A stretch of DNA of 64,000 nt from Streptomyces daqingensis (GCF_014645895.1 NZ_BMMP01000023.1:1-64000); one strand, 5' to 3'; counted from the stretch's first letter, positions 8,577 through 17,864 are shown. Translations and numbers: made by a program. The notes: a model not told the origin generated them from the sequence alone.

Positions 8577-10235
8577 CTAGGGACCGTTCTTGTGAATTCC
8601 CTGTGGACCGGGAGCCGTTCGGGAGGACGTGCCGGGGGCGGCGCCGATCAGCCAGTCACGCTGCGACGGCAGGTCCTGTGCGGCCTGTGCCGTCCCCGTC
8701 CCCTCGTGGTCCGCCAGCGGGATCCGCAGCTCGACGCGTGTACCGCCGCGGCCGTCCGGGCGGTCCCGTATCTCGACGGTCGCCCGGTGCAGGGCGGCCT
8801 GCTGCGCCACGAGAGTCAGCCCGAGTCCGGAACCGGTGCTGCCGGGGCCGCGCTGGAAGCGCTGGAAGACCGCGGCCCGCTGCTCGGGCGGTATGCCGGG
8901 GCCGCCGTCGTCCACGGTGAGGACGGCGATGGGCCCCAGGGGCGAGGTGCCGCCTCGTACGCGGACCTCGACGTGCGCGCGACCGTCCGCGCCCCGCCCG
9001 TGCGCGAGCGCGTTGGCGACGAGGTTGTCGAGCAGCGAGCGCAGGCCGGGTTCCCAGCCGTGCACGGTCAGGACGGTCCCGGACGCGGCCGGGCCGGTCC
9101 CGGGCGGGGCGGCCGTACCGGCCGGGCCGCAGTGGCCGCCGCTGCCCTCCCCCGGTGCGGCGGCGTAGAACGTGACGTCCGCCGCACGGTCGCGCCGCCG
9201 CGCGTCGGACACGGCGGCCTCGGCCACTTCGGCGAGGTCCAGGGGCGCGAAGGCGTCGGCTTCGACGAGGTCCCCCTGGCCGAGCCGGCGGAGCATGACC
9301 AACAGCCCGAGGAGCCGGCTGTGCTCCTGCCGCAGGTCCTCCACCACCTCGTCCCGGTCCTGGCCCGCCAGTTCGGGGTGTTCGGCGAGGATCTCGAGGT
9401 TGGTCTGCATGCTCATCAGCGGCGTGCGCAGCTCGTGGGCCGCCGCGGAAGAGAAGGAGCGGGCCGTGGCGAGCGCCTGCGACGTGCGGGCGGCCTGCTC
9501 GTCGTAGCGGGCCAGGACCGTGCGCAGCGTGGCGGCGAGGTCGTCGACTTCCGTGACGCCGCTGGGGGCGTGTTCGAGCCGCGAGGTGTCGGCGCGCGGG
9601 TCGAGGCCGCTGGTCCGCTGCTGCAGGCGGCGCAGCGGACGGCTCGCCCGGGACGCCGCGGCCCAGGCGAGCAGCGCGGAGACGGGCGCGGCCGCGACGG
9701 CGACCACCACGACCCGCCTGCGGACGAATGCCAGCCGGGCCTGCCCCGCGGTGTCCGGGGAGAACAGCCACAGCGTTCCCTCGACGCCGGGCCGCCGGCC
9801 TTCGACGTGCACGGACAGCACCCGCCAGCTCTTGACGCGGCGGCCGCCCGGCACACCCTCCGCCCGTCCGGCGCCCCTCTCCCGCACGGTCACCGGGTCC
9901 GGTGCCGCCTCGGGCAGCCGTGTCCGGGCGTCCGGCTGCGGCCCGCCGGAGACGGTGCCGTCCGGGCCGGTCACGCGGATGCCCACGTCGAGAGCGGACG
10001 CGTACAGCCTGCGCTCACGGGCCAGTTCGGCGGCGGGACGGCCGGCGGCCGCCGCCCGCAGCAGTCGCCGGGCGTCGCCCTGCACGACGGCGGCGCGTTC
10101 GCGCAGGTGCGCGTCCTGCTCGGCGTGCAGGTCGCGGGCGACCAGGAGGTACAGAAGCCAGCCGGACGCCAGTACGAGGAGCGGGACGGTGACGCCGATC
10201 GCCAGTGCGATCCGGGTGGAGAGCTTCATCTTCAC
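8577..10235 (-). CDS. Membrane sensor histidine kinase
   Basis: A 552-residue sensor kinase. Membrane segments lie at about residues 8-33 and 173-195, flanking an extracytoplasmic sensor of about 140 residues without a recognised fold. A HAMP-like linker follows (RPLRRLQQRTSGLDPRADTSR), then the HisKA helix with phosphoacceptor His267 (SSAAAHELRTPLMSMQ). The ATPase domain carries the N box (LLDNLVANALAHG), G1 box (VDDGGPGIPP) and G2 box (GSGLGLTLVAQQ). It starts at a GTG that overlaps the response regulator stop by 4 bp, so the two are translationally coupled. The signal sensed is unknown. Confidence 0.92.
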   Translation of the reverse strand: MKMKLSTRIALAIGVTVPLLVLASGWLLYLLVARDLHAEQDAHLRERAAVVQGDARRLLRAAAAGRPAAELARERRLYASALDVGIRVTGPDGTVSGGPQPDARTRLPEAAPDPVTVRERGAGRAEGVPGGRRVKSWRVLSVHVEGRRPGVEGTLWLFSPDTAGQARLAFVRRRVVVVAVAAAPVSALLAWAAASRASRPLRRLQQRTSGLDPRADTSRLEHAPSGVTEVDDLAATLRTVLARYDEQAARTSQALATARSFSSAAAHELRTPLMSMQTNLEILAEHPELAGQDRDEVVEDLRQEHSRLLGLLVMLRRLGQGDLVEADAFAPLDLAEVAEAAVSDARRRDRAADVTFYAAAPGEGSGGHCGPAGTAAPPGTGPAASGTVLTVHGWEPGLRSLLDNLVANALAHGRGADGRAHVEVRVRGGTSPLGPIAVLTVDDGGPGIPPEQRAAVFQRFQRGPGSTGSGLGLTLVAQQAALHRATVEIRDRPDGRGGTRVELRIPLADHEGTGTAQAAQDLPSQRDWLIGAAPGTSSRTAPGPQGIHKNGP

Positions 10236-11014
10236 GGCGCCGCCTGCCTTTCCTCGCGCAGTACGAAGCCCACGCCCCGCACCGTGTGCAGCAGCCGCGG
10301 GCGGCCGCCGGCCTCCGTCTTGCGCCGCAGGTAGCTGACGAAGGTGTCGACGGCGTCGGTGCGCACCTCGAAGTCGTATCCCCAGACGCGTTCCAGGAGC
10401 TGGTCGCGGGTGAGCACGATGCCCGCGTTGCGTGCGAGGACCTGCAGCAGTTCGAACTCGCGGCGCGTGAGGGGGAGGAGCTCGCCGTCCCGGCGCGCTT
10501 CGCGGGACGCGGGGTCGAGGACGAGGCCGCCGACGCGTACGGGGTCCGCCTGAAGGGGCTGGTCCGCCAGAGGGGGCGCCGCGGGCGAGGAGGCCGCGGA
10601 CGGGGAGGCCGCGGACGGGGAGGCGGGAGGAGGTCGTCTGCGCAGCAGTGCGTCCAGGCGTAGCACCAGCTCCTGCAGCGCGAACGGCTTGATCAGGTAA
10701 TCGTCCCCGCCTGCCTGGAGCCCGGCTATGCGGTCGGCCGTCTCGTCGAGCGCGGAGAGCATCAGGACCGGTACGTCGTCACCGCGTTCGCGCAGCGACC
10801 GGCACACCTGGATCCCGTCCAGGCCGGGCATCGAGATGTCGAGGACGACGACGTCGGCGGGGTGCTGCCGCATGCGGGCGAGGGCGCCGTGCCCGCCCTC
10901 GGCCAGGTCGACGTCGAAACCGTTCAGCCGCAGGCCGCGGCGGAGGGAGCGCCGGATGGCGGCGTCGTCGTCGACTACCAGTACGCGTCCGCGGTCACCG
11001 CCCGCACCGTTCAT
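10232..11014 (-). CDS. OmpR-type response regulator
   Basis: A 260-residue regulator. The receiver domain (residues about 9-125) has the acidic pair VVDDDA, phosphoacceptor Asp59 (VVLDISMPG) and the conserved Lys in LIKPF. A Pro/Ser/Ala-rich linker (about 130-155), encoded by short GC-rich direct repeats at 10588-10625, joins it to a winged-helix effector domain (RREFELLQVLARNAG, DTFVSYLRRKTE, VRGVGFVLRE). The ATG at 11014 is preceded by GGAGG. It is the first gene of the pair with the kinase at 8577-10235 and resembles the PrrA/MprA group of actinobacterial regulators. Confidence 0.93.
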   Translation of the reverse strand: MNGAGGDRGRVLVVDDDAAIRRSLRRGLRLNGFDVDLAEGGHGALARMRQHPADVVVLDISMPGLDGIQVCRSLRERGDDVPVLMLSALDETADRIAGLQAGGDDYLIKPFALQELVLRLDALLRRRPPPASPSAASPSAASSPAAPPLADQPLQADPVRVGGLVLDPASREARRDGELLPLTRREFELLQVLARNAGIVLTRDQLLERVWGYDFEVRTDAVDTFVSYLRRKTEAGGRPRLLHTVRGVGFVLREERQAAP

Positions 11015-11483
11015 TCGTCCTCCCCTGTGATCCTCGCCCGGCGGTCCCCGGCCGGCCGTCGTGGTCCGGCCGTTCTGCTCCGGCCGCCCGGAGCGGGACG
11101 GTCCGACCGCTCGGAGCCCGCCGGTCCGGCGCAGTCTCGCGCGGACCCGCGGCGGCGCGCGACCCTCCGGCGGCCCCGAGTCGCCGCGCCGCTCCCGCCG
11201 CGACGTTTGCCGCGCGGCGAACAGGCGCACAAGGGGTACACAGGTCCGCGTCCACGTCCCGCTCCCGTCCCGGCCCGCTCCGACTGCTCCCGTCCGATCC
11301 GTCCCCGCCGGCCCGGCGCCACCCCTGGCGCCCCGTTCCGGCGCGGGACTCCGCGGAGCGGGCGTGGGCGGGAGCCGCCGCTCCGGGGTGCGCCGTACCA
11401 CCGGTGCGGGGTGCGGGCGTGATCGACTCGAGGCCGGGCCGGAGGCGGACCCGGTGGTCGGACGAAGCGGCGGAGGTGTCGTG
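11015..11483. other. Divergent intergenic region
   Basis: About 470 bp between the response regulator and glgC, which are transcribed away from each other, so both promoters must lie here. Open frames cross it on both strands but show only Arg/Pro-rich composition and no conserved features. No clear operator or RNA element was found. Confidence 0.5.
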
Positions 11484-12704
11484 ATGGCAGCAAAACCACG
11501 CGTGCTGGGCATCGTGCTGGCAGGCGGCGAAGGCAAGCGGCTCATGCCCCTCACGGCCGACCGCGCGAAGCCGGCGGTGCCGTTCGGCGGTGTCTACCGG
11601 CTGGTGGACTTCGTCCTGTCCAACCTCGTCAACGGCGGCATCCAGCGCATCTGCGTCTTGACGCAGTACAAGTCGCACTCCCTGGACCGGCACATCTCCA
11701 CGACGTGGCGGCTGACGGGGCTGCTCGGCGACTACGTGACGCCCGTGCCGGCGCAGCAGCGCCTCGGGCCGCGCTGGTACCTCGGCAGCGCCGACGCCAT
11801 CTACCAGTCCCTCAACCTCGTCCACGACGAACAGCCCGACTACGTCGTCGTGTTCGGCGCCGACCACGTCTACCGCATGGACCCGTGGCAGATGCTCAGG
11901 CAGCACATCGCCGGAGGCGCCGGCGTGACGGTCGCGGGCATCAAGGTCCCCCGGGACCAGGCGAGTTCGTTCGGCGTGATCAGCACGGACGCGCGCAGCG
12001 ACAAGATCAGCGAGTTCCTGGAGAAGCCGTCCGACCCGCCCGTACTGGCCTCGGACCCCGATCACGTCTTCGCGTCGATGGGCAACTACATCTTCTCCAC
12101 CGACGTGCTCCTCGAAGCCCTGCGCGAGGACGCCGCCGACGAGGACTCCGTGCACGACATGGGCGGCAGCATCCTGCCGCTGCTCACGGCGCGCGGGCAG
12201 GCGCAGGTCTACGACTTCGACGCCAACGAGGTGCCGGGGGAGAGCGAACGCGACCACGGCTACTGGCGGGACGTCGGGACACTGGACGCCTACTACGACG
12301 CCCACATGGACCTGATCTCCCCGGAGCCGGTCTTCAACCTCTACAACCGCGACTGGCCCATCTTCACCAAGCAGGCGCAGCGCCCTCCGGCGAAGTTCGT
12401 GGCCGGGGGGATCGCGAACGAGTCGATGGTCAGCGCGGGCGGCGTCTTCGCGGGCCAGGTGGCGAACTCCGTCGTGGCGCCGGGGGTCGTGATCGAGGAG
12501 GGCGCCATGGTGCAGGGCGCGGTGCTGCTCGAAGGGGTACGGGTGGGACGCGGCGCGGTGGTGCGGCAGGCGATCCTCGACAAGAACGTCGTGGTGCCGC
12601 CCGGAGCGACGATCGGCGTGAACCCGGAACACGACGCGGAGTACTGCACCATCTCCCCCGAGGGGATCGTGGCGCTCGGCAAGGGGCAGCGCGTACGGGA
12701 GTGA
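11484..12704 (+). CDS. glgC: Glucose-1-phosphate adenylyltransferase
   Basis: A 406-residue ADP-glucose pyrophosphorylase that commits glucose-1-phosphate to glycogen synthesis. The nucleotidyltransferase signature is at the N-terminus (LAGGEGKRLMPLTADRAKP), followed by the conserved SADAIYQSLNL and FGADHVYRMDP segments and a C-terminal left-handed beta-helix (SVVAPGVVIEEGAMVQ). The ATG at 11484 has CGGAGG eight bases upstream; an adjacent in-frame GTG at 11481 is less likely. Glycogen synthesis in streptomycetes is tied to development, but no other glg gene lies here, so it is probably transcribed alone. Confidence 0.95.
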   Translation: MAAKPRVLGIVLAGGEGKRLMPLTADRAKPAVPFGGVYRLVDFVLSNLVNGGIQRICVLTQYKSHSLDRHISTTWRLTGLLGDYVTPVPAQQRLGPRWYLGSADAIYQSLNLVHDEQPDYVVVFGADHVYRMDPWQMLRQHIAGGAGVTVAGIKVPRDQASSFGVISTDARSDKISEFLEKPSDPPVLASDPDHVFASMGNYIFSTDVLLEALREDAADEDSVHDMGGSILPLLTARGQAQVYDFDANEVPGESERDHGYWRDVGTLDAYYDAHMDLISPEPVFNLYNRDWPIFTKQAQRPPAKFVAGGIANESMVSAGGVFAGQVANSVVAPGVVIEEGAMVQGAVLLEGVRVGRGAVVRQAILDKNVVVPPGATIGVNPEHDAEYCTISPEGIVALGKGQRVRE

Positions 12705-12901
12705 CCGCGCGCCCGGGGACACGGAGTGTGAGCGGCCGGACACGGTACCTTCACCGGGCCCTTCACGCAGAGCCCTTGGACGATCACCATGAGTGGCTCT
12801 AGACTTCTTCGTAACCGCCGGTAATCACTGGCGCATCCCCCCTTGCGGCCACCGCCCCTCCCCGGCTTCAGGCTGCCCGCACATCCCTTGCTGGAGTTTC
12901 C

Positions 12902-13621
12902 GTGACCGTCACCCCGCGCATCGGCATGCCCGCACGCCTCCCCTCACGCCTCCCCTTCCGGCTCCGCGCCCGCGTCCGGGAGACGCGGCCGGCGGCACCG
13001 CGGGAGACGGCACCGCGAGGCGCGGCGCTCCTGGGCCCCGTGCCGCGCGCTGCGGAGTGCCGGTCAACCGGCCGCGCCGGACAGGGAGTTGAGGGAGGCC
13101 TGCGCGGGCGGCGCTCAGCGGCGCCCGCGGGCGCGTCGTACCCCGGCGCGGCTATGGGTGCAGCTACCGGCACCGCGCGTCCCGACGCCGGTGGCGGCCG
13201 CCTGTCCGCCGTCCGCTGCTCGTCCGAGGGCCTGCGGGTGGCACGCCGCAGCCTGCTGCGCCGGGGGGTCGCCCTCGTGCTGGGCGCGTTCCTGCTGCAC
13301 GCGCTCGCCTTCTGCCTCGCCCCCGGCGTCCTCAGCCGCTCCGTCCACGGCGGTCTCCAGGTCGGCGAACTGGCCACGGGCGCGCAGGTGCTGGTGATCG
13401 GCTTCGGTGTGTGGGCGCACGACAGAGCCGCGAAACGGCGTGTGGACCCGCTGGCGCGACGGGTCGCCGCCCGGCACCGGGACGGCTTCGGCCGTGAACC
13501 CGGCGCCGCCGGTTCCGCCACCGGAGGCGGACAGGCCCCCGCCGCCCGGTCCGCCGTCCCCTCCGCGCCTTTCGACGCCTTCGACCGGGGCAAGGCGTTC
13601 GGCGGAAGGGCGCCTCTGTGA
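12902..13621 (+). CDS. DUF485-type membrane protein
   Basis: The C-terminal 130 residues match the DUF485 pattern: SLLRRGVALVLGAFLLHALAF forms the first membrane helix, and VGELATGAQVLVIGFGVWA the second, with the typical charged tail after it. DUF485 proteins are the small partners of ActP-type symporters, and the next gene is one, overlapping by 4 bp. The N-terminal 80-90 residues from the GTG at 12902 are Arg/Ala/Pro-rich and not conserved-looking, so an internal start (for example the ATG beginning MGAATGTARPDAG) is possible. Confidence 0.75.
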   Translation: MTVTPRIGMPARLPSRLPFRLRARVRETRPAAPRETAPRGAALLGPVPRAAECRSTGRAGQGVEGGLRGRRSAAPAGASYPGAAMGAATGTARPDAGGGRLSAVRCSSEGLRVARRSLLRRGVALVLGAFLLHALAFCLAPGVLSRSVHGGLQVGELATGAQVLVIGFGVWAHDRAAKRRVDPLARRVAARHRDGFGREPGAAGSATGGGQAPAARSAVPSAPFDAFDRGKAFGGRAPL

Positions 13622-15231
13622 GCTGGCTCGCCGGGGACCGCGCGACGGTCATCTCGCTCTTCCTCCTGTTCATCGCCGGGTGCCTGTTCGTCGCGATGCT
13701 CGCCAGCCCGGACCTCCAGCACGGCGGCGGCGGCTTCTTCGCGCACCCGTCCCGCTCCCGGCCGCTGCGCCAAGGACTCGCGCTGACCGGCGACTTCGTC
13801 TCCGCCGCGGGGGTGCTGTACTTCTGCGGCATCGTCGCGGAGACGGGCTACGACGGCGTCCTGCTCGTCGTCGCCGCCGCCCTCTCGCCGCTGCTGCTCA
13901 AGGTGTGGCTGGCGGAGCGGCTGCCAGGAGGGCAGGGCAGGTCCCTCGGCGACGTCCTGGCCCGGCGCCTGCCGTCCGGTCCCGCACGGCGCGCGGCCGG
14001 ATGGGCGACTCTCGTGGTCTCCGTGCCGCTGCTCATCGCCCAGCTCGTGCCCATCGGCCGCATCACGGCCGCCCTGATGGGAGTGCCCGGACGGACGGGC
14101 GAGATCACGGGCATCGTCCTCGTCGGCGTACTCATCTGCGCCTGCGCGGGCATCGGAGGCGTACGCGGGTCGACGCTGCTGCAGATCGGCAAGACCCTCG
14201 CGCTCGTCGTGGCCGCGCCGCTGCTGGTGGTGCTCATACTCACCCAATTCGACTGGGACTACGGCGAGTTGCTCACCAAGGCCGCGGCGGGAAGCGGCGC
14301 TGGTGACGCGTACCTCGCACCGGGACGGCTCTTCGGCACCGGCGCCGCCAGCCGCCTCGACACCCTCAGTCTCGGCCTCACCGTGCTCTTCGGGACGGCT
14401 TTCCTGCCGCACCTCCTCACGCGTCTCTCGGCGAGCCCGACCGCCGGCACCGCACGCCGCGCCACCAGCTGGGCCGTGCTGGCCTCCTGCCTCCTGTGCG
14501 CGGCGGCGGCGGTCACCGGCTACGGCATCCAGGCACTGGTCGACGGCGAGACGCTGCGCGAGGCGGGACCGCGAGGCGGCGACAACGTGCTGCTGCTCGC
14601 CGCGGTCCTCGACGGCGCAGAACCCGGCAGCATGGACGCGCCGGGCACCCTGCTGACCTTCGTCTCCTGCGTCGCCTTCCTCACCGTGCTGGCATCCGCC
14701 TCGGTGCTGCTGCTTGCCGGGTCGGCCGCGATCGTCCACGACATGGGCGACGGCGCGCAGCCGCCGACAGGACCAGGCCCGGGACCCGGTCGGCTCCGGG
14801 CACGGACGGCCCTGTTGCTCGTCGGCGGCCTCTGCATCGGCCTCGCCGTCACCGGACGCACCGCCAACGCCCAGTTCTGGCTGACCTTCTCCTACACCGA
14901 GGCGGCCACGGTCGTGCTGCCCGCCGTCGCCTACAGCCTGCTGTGGCTCCGGTTCACCCTGCGCGGGCTGAGCTGGTGCGTCTACGGGGGAACGTTCGTC
15001 ACCGTCGCCCTGCTCGCGTTCTCGCCCGCCGTCTCCGGCAGCCCGCACGCGCTGGTACCGGACGCCGACTGGAGCGTCTTCCCCCTGCACGCCCCGGGGC
15101 TGGTCAGCATCCCAGCGGCGTTCCTGCTGGGTGCGGCCGGTTCGCTGCGCGAGCCCCCGCCGTCCGCTGCGCCCCGAACAGCTACGCGGGACGTCGAGCA
15201 GGTCAACGCGGCCGCAGCGACCCGGACTTGA
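13618..15231 (+). CDS. Sodium:solute symporter (ActP-like)
   Basis: A 537-residue polytopic membrane protein of the SSS family with about 13 hydrophobic helices. The first helices run from residue 9 (ATVISLFLLFIAGCLFVAML), and the family's functional core is seen at GLALTGDFVSAAGVLYFCG. Such proteins couple sodium or proton entry to uptake of acetate, other short acids or related solutes. The substrate cannot be set from sequence. It starts at a GTG overlapping the DUF485 gene and overlaps the convergent DUF397 gene by 29 bp at its 3' end. Confidence 0.88.
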   Translation: MSWLAGDRATVISLFLLFIAGCLFVAMLASPDLQHGGGGFFAHPSRSRPLRQGLALTGDFVSAAGVLYFCGIVAETGYDGVLLVVAAALSPLLLKVWLAERLPGGQGRSLGDVLARRLPSGPARRAAGWATLVVSVPLLIAQLVPIGRITAALMGVPGRTGEITGIVLVGVLICACAGIGGVRGSTLLQIGKTLALVVAAPLLVVLILTQFDWDYGELLTKAAAGSGAGDAYLAPGRLFGTGAASRLDTLSLGLTVLFGTAFLPHLLTRLSASPTAGTARRATSWAVLASCLLCAAAAVTGYGIQALVDGETLREAGPRGGDNVLLLAAVLDGAEPGSMDAPGTLLTFVSCVAFLTVLASASVLLLAGSAAIVHDMGDGAQPPTGPGPGPGRLRARTALLLVGGLCIGLAVTGRTANAQFWLTFSYTEAATVVLPAVAYSLLWLRFTLRGLSWCVYGGTFVTVALLAFSPAVSGSPHALVPDADWSVFPLHAPGLVSIPAAFLLGAAGSLREPPPSAAPRTATRDVEQVNAAAATRT

Positions 15232-15415
15232 GGGCGCACACGAACGAACGCCAGGCACCGGCGGAGAACAGCACCGCCGGTCCTCCGGCGGCCTTGCTGT
15301 CCCGCACGGGCTGCACGCCGCGGAACCCGTCGGCGACCTCGACGCAGGCTCCGCCTTCGCCGTTGCTGTACGAGGACTTACGCCAGACAGCGTCGGTCAC
15401 GTCCAGGAGGCTCAT
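15203..15415 (-). CDS. DUF397 domain protein
   Basis: A 70-residue protein with the hallmark DUF397 sequence: WRKSSYSNGEGGACVEVAD near the N-terminus, then RDSKAAGGPAVLFSAGAWRSFV. Its start overlaps the stop of the XRE regulator gene by 4 bp, the usual arrangement of the many XRE-DUF397 pairs in streptomycetes, where the DUF397 protein is thought to counteract or be controlled by its regulator partner (the BldB-like/WhiJ-type modules). Its 3' end overlaps the symporter gene by 29 bp. Confidence 0.93.
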   Translation of the reverse strand: MSLLDVTDAVWRKSSYSNGEGGACVEVADGFRGVQPVRDSKAAGGPAVLFSAGAWRSFVCALKSGSLRPR

Positions 15416-16245
15416 GGTGTGGAGTAGTCCTTCACGGCCGATGCGAGCACGGGCAGGGACGCCTTCGGTGAGAGTGCGGCAGCCCTCACGTGATCGTATG
15501 ACCTCTGGAACTTGGCGACCATAGGTGGTTCGTCGATGAGCTGACCTGTGTGCGCGCCCTCCGTATAGGCGACGGGAGCGGATTCGGCGGAGGTCATCAG
15601 GATCGTCGTGCCGTACATAAGCGGGTGAGGGCCCGCGTCGAACGGGACGATCTGCACGACGACACGGCTGTGTGAGCGGGACAACTCCCAGAGACGGTCG
15701 ATCTGTTCACGCATTACTTCCGGTCCGTCGACCGGCACGCGCAGCGCGGCCTCGTGGATGATGGCCCACACCTCGGGGGCACCGGGCCGGTCGATGCGGC
15801 ACCCTCGTTCCATTCGCGCGGAGACGTGCTCCTCCACTTCGTCGTCTGGGGCGAACGGCAGCGTCGCCCTCGTCAGTGCACGTGCGTATGCCTCCGTCTG
15901 CAGCAGTCCCGGGACCAGCATGGGCGCGTACTCGCTGATCGTCGTCGCCAGCTTCTCCAACTCGGCGGCGTCCGCGAAGTAGTCGGGGTGCTTGGACTGG
16001 CGGGCCAGCCTGCACAGCCGCTGGAGGTGCTCACCGCCGCCGAGCACGTCGTCGAAGAGCCGGGAGACGTCCGTCTGGGGCCTCCGTACAGCCGACTCGA
16101 ACTGCCCCACGTACGTCCCGGAGCAGAAGACGCGTTCTCCCAACTGGTCCTGTGAAAGGCCTGCTTGCTCCCGCAGGCGCCGAAGTTCCGCACCGTAGAA
16201 GGCCCGTGCCGACGTGTACGGGTCGAGTTCCTTGGGCTGGGTCAT
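15412..16245 (-). CDS. XRE regulator with DUF5753 domain
   Basis: A 277-residue regulator: an N-terminal XRE helix-turn-helix (about residues 20-70; LREQAGLSQDQLGERVFCSG) and a DUF5753 sensory domain (about 90-275; YAPMLVPGLLQTEAYARALT). The ATG at 16245 is preceded by GAGGA at good spacing. This is the WhiJ/Scr1-type architecture, paired with the DUF397 gene downstream. Two small ORFs diverge from it at 16362, a layout often seen around these modules, so the four genes probably form one developmental or stress-regulatory unit. Confidence 0.92.
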   Translation of the reverse strand: MTQPKELDPYTSARAFYGAELRRLREQAGLSQDQLGERVFCSGTYVGQFESAVRRPQTDVSRLFDDVLGGGEHLQRLCRLARQSKHPDYFADAAELEKLATTISEYAPMLVPGLLQTEAYARALTRATLPFAPDDEVEEHVSARMERGCRIDRPGAPEVWAIIHEAALRVPVDGPEVMREQIDRLWELSRSHSRVVVQIVPFDAGPHPLMYGTTILMTSAESAPVAYTEGAHTGQLIDEPPMVAKFQRSYDHVRAAALSPKASLPVLASAVKDYSTP

Positions 16246-16361
16246 GCCGGCGTCCTCTGTCCGCAAGTTGCCTGCTGGGTCGCAGCTCCTACTCAGCGTA
16301 GCTCCGGGGCGTCACCCTTTGGTTTCGAAGCGTGACGAACGGCTACCAGTGAAGGATGCAC

Positions 16362-16664
16362 ATGGCCCCGAATCAACCGGTACCTCACGGTCCTGAGACG
16401 CCGTCCGGCCCGTCCGCGGCCACCGGGCACCCGGCCTCTGATGGCAGCCGGACGCTGGACGCGCTCGAACTCTCCGACCGTGCCGTGGCCCAACTCGGGG
16501 ACGCGGTGGCGGCTTTGGGTATCACACTGCCCTCGCTGAGCATCGACCTGCTCTCCTGCAGCCGCCCGCTCGGCCACCGGCCCCTCGTCGAACTCGGCCG
16601 CTGCAACCTGGAGACGGCGGCGGCGCTCACGGCGGCCCTCCGCAGGGCGGCGGTGCGGGAGTGA
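16362..16664 (+). CDS. Small hypothetical protein by XRE module
   Basis: About 100 residues. The N-terminal 35 are Pro/Ser/Gly-rich; the rest (LDALELSDRAVAQLGDAVAALG) looks helical, with a SIDLLSCSRPLGHRPLVELG segment. I prefer the ATG at 16362 because GAAGG is six bases upstream of it, whereas the ATG at 16356 abuts that site. It is divergent from the XRE regulator and overlaps the next small gene by 4 bp. No function recognised; it may be an additional component of the XRE-DUF397 module. Confidence 0.65.
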   Translation: MAPNQPVPHGPETPSGPSAATGHPASDGSRTLDALELSDRAVAQLGDAVAALGITLPSLSIDLLSCSRPLGHRPLVELGRCNLETAAALTAALRRAAVRE

Positions 16665-16891
16665 CGGCTGAGCCGGGCCCGCCGACCGTCGGGACGGTGG
16701 CGGTCGACGAGGAGCGCGGCCGGGTCGGGGAGGTGATGGACTCGTGCGGCGGCCGGGTGCAGCTGCGGCCCGTCAGGGGAGGCCGTGAGTGGGACGCCGA
16801 CCCGTGCCGCGTCCGCACGGCCACGCCGGAGGAGCGCCTGGCCGCCACTCTCGCCGCGGTGAACGCGGCGAGCAGCGCGGGACGCGCGTGA
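16661..16891 (+). CDS. Small hypothetical protein, second of pair
   Basis: A 76-residue protein starting at a GTG that overlaps the preceding stop by 4 bp, so translation is coupled. It contains VGEVMDSCGGRVQLRPVRGGREWDAD in two parts, a pattern found in short proteins encoded beside XRE-DUF397 genes in streptomycetes, and ends in an Ala-rich helix. No catalytic residues, signal peptide or membrane segment. Confidence 0.65.
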   Translation: MTAEPGPPTVGTVAVDEERGRVGEVMDSCGGRVQLRPVRGGREWDADPCRVRTATPEERLAATLAAVNAASSAGRA

Positions 16892-17006
16892 GCGGGTGCC
16901 GTCCGGCCGGTCGGCCGCCTGCCCGGTTCCCGCGCCCCTGCACCCTTTGCGGGATACGCGACGAGTCGGTGGAATGGCTGGAGAGAGAACCTCGTATGGA
17001 GGCGGA

Positions 17007-17864
17007 ATGCCGGAGATCGCGCTGTCCTCGGGAACGGTCGACTATCAGGACACCGGTGGCGAGGGGCCTGTACTGGTCCTCTGCCACGGGATGCCGATGA
17101 GCGGAACGCAGTGGCGCAAAGTGGTGCCCCTGCTGGACGGGTACCGCTGCGTCCTGCCCACGCTGCCGATGGGCGGGCACCGCCGGCCGATGCACCCGGA
17201 CGCCGACCTGTCCCAGCGCGGCATCGCGCTGCTCCTGGGCGAGTTCATCGAACGGCTCGGCCTCGACGACGTGACCCTCGTCCTCAACGACTGGGGCGGC
17301 GGCCAGTTCCTGGTCTCCGAAAGGCGGGCTCAGCGGGTCGCGCGCCTCGTGCTCGTCGCCTGCGAGGCGTTCGACAACTTCCCTCCCGGGCCTGCACGGG
17401 CCGCCGCGGCGGTGTGCGGGGTTCCCGGCGGGGTCCGGCTGCTGACGCGCCTCATGCGCGTCCCCTGGTTCCGGAACAACCCGCGCGGATACGGCGGGAT
17501 GAGCCTGCGCGGCATCCCCGACGAGATCCTCGACGACTGGTTCGCTCCCGCCACCCAGAGCAGGGCCGTCCGCAGGGACTTCGCCAAGTTCGCCACGTCG
17601 GCGCCGAGGCGTGCGACGTTGCTCGCCTGGAGTGAGCGGCTGCGGGAGTTCGAGCGTCCGGTACTCGTCGTCTGGGCGGCCGAGGACAGGCTGATGCCGC
17701 GCGACCACGGCCGGCGCCTCGCGGAGCTCTACCCGCAGGGCCGGCTGGTCGAGATCGCCGACTCGTCCACCCTCGTCCCCGAGGACCAGCCCGAGCGGCT
17801 CGCTGAGGTGCTCACCGACTTCCTGCTCCGGACCGGGGCGGCGCCGGTGCGGGACGCCGGCTGA
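17007..17864 (+). CDS. Alpha/beta hydrolase, Asp nucleophile, no His
   Basis: A 285-residue alpha/beta hydrolase. The oxyanion region is LCHGMPMSG (about residues 22-30). The nucleophile elbow reads LNDWGGGQF, with Asp in place of the usual Ser, as in haloalkane dehalogenases and epoxide hydrolases. The acid follows in WAAEDRLMP. At the place where the catalytic His is expected (a GHF-type turn before PEDQP) the sequence is DSSTLVPEDQP, so the His is absent. The enzyme may therefore be catalytically altered or may bind rather than turn over a ligand. The ATG at 17007 has GGAGGCGG upstream. Confidence 0.82.
   Translation: MPEIALSSGTVDYQDTGGEGPVLVLCHGMPMSGTQWRKVVPLLDGYRCVLPTLPMGGHRRPMHPDADLSQRGIALLLGEFIERLGLDDVTLVLNDWGGGQFLVSERRAQRVARLVLVACEAFDNFPPGPARAAAAVCGVPGGVRLLTRLMRVPWFRNNPRGYGGMSLRGIPDEILDDWFAPATQSRAVRRDFAKFATSAPRRATLLAWSERLREFERPVLVVWAAEDRLMPRDHGRRLAELYPQGRLVEIADSSTLVPEDQPERLAEVLTDFLLRTGAAPVRDAG

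Noticed and set aside
10588..10625. Short direct repeats as a mobile or regulatory element
   Set aside because: They lie inside the response regulator gene and simply encode its Ser/Pro/Ala linker.
12868..15258. Minus-strand 796-codon open frame opposite the symporter
   Set aside because: Low-complexity Gly/Arg/Gln/Glu composition with no domain; the plus-strand symporter has about 13 clear membrane helices.
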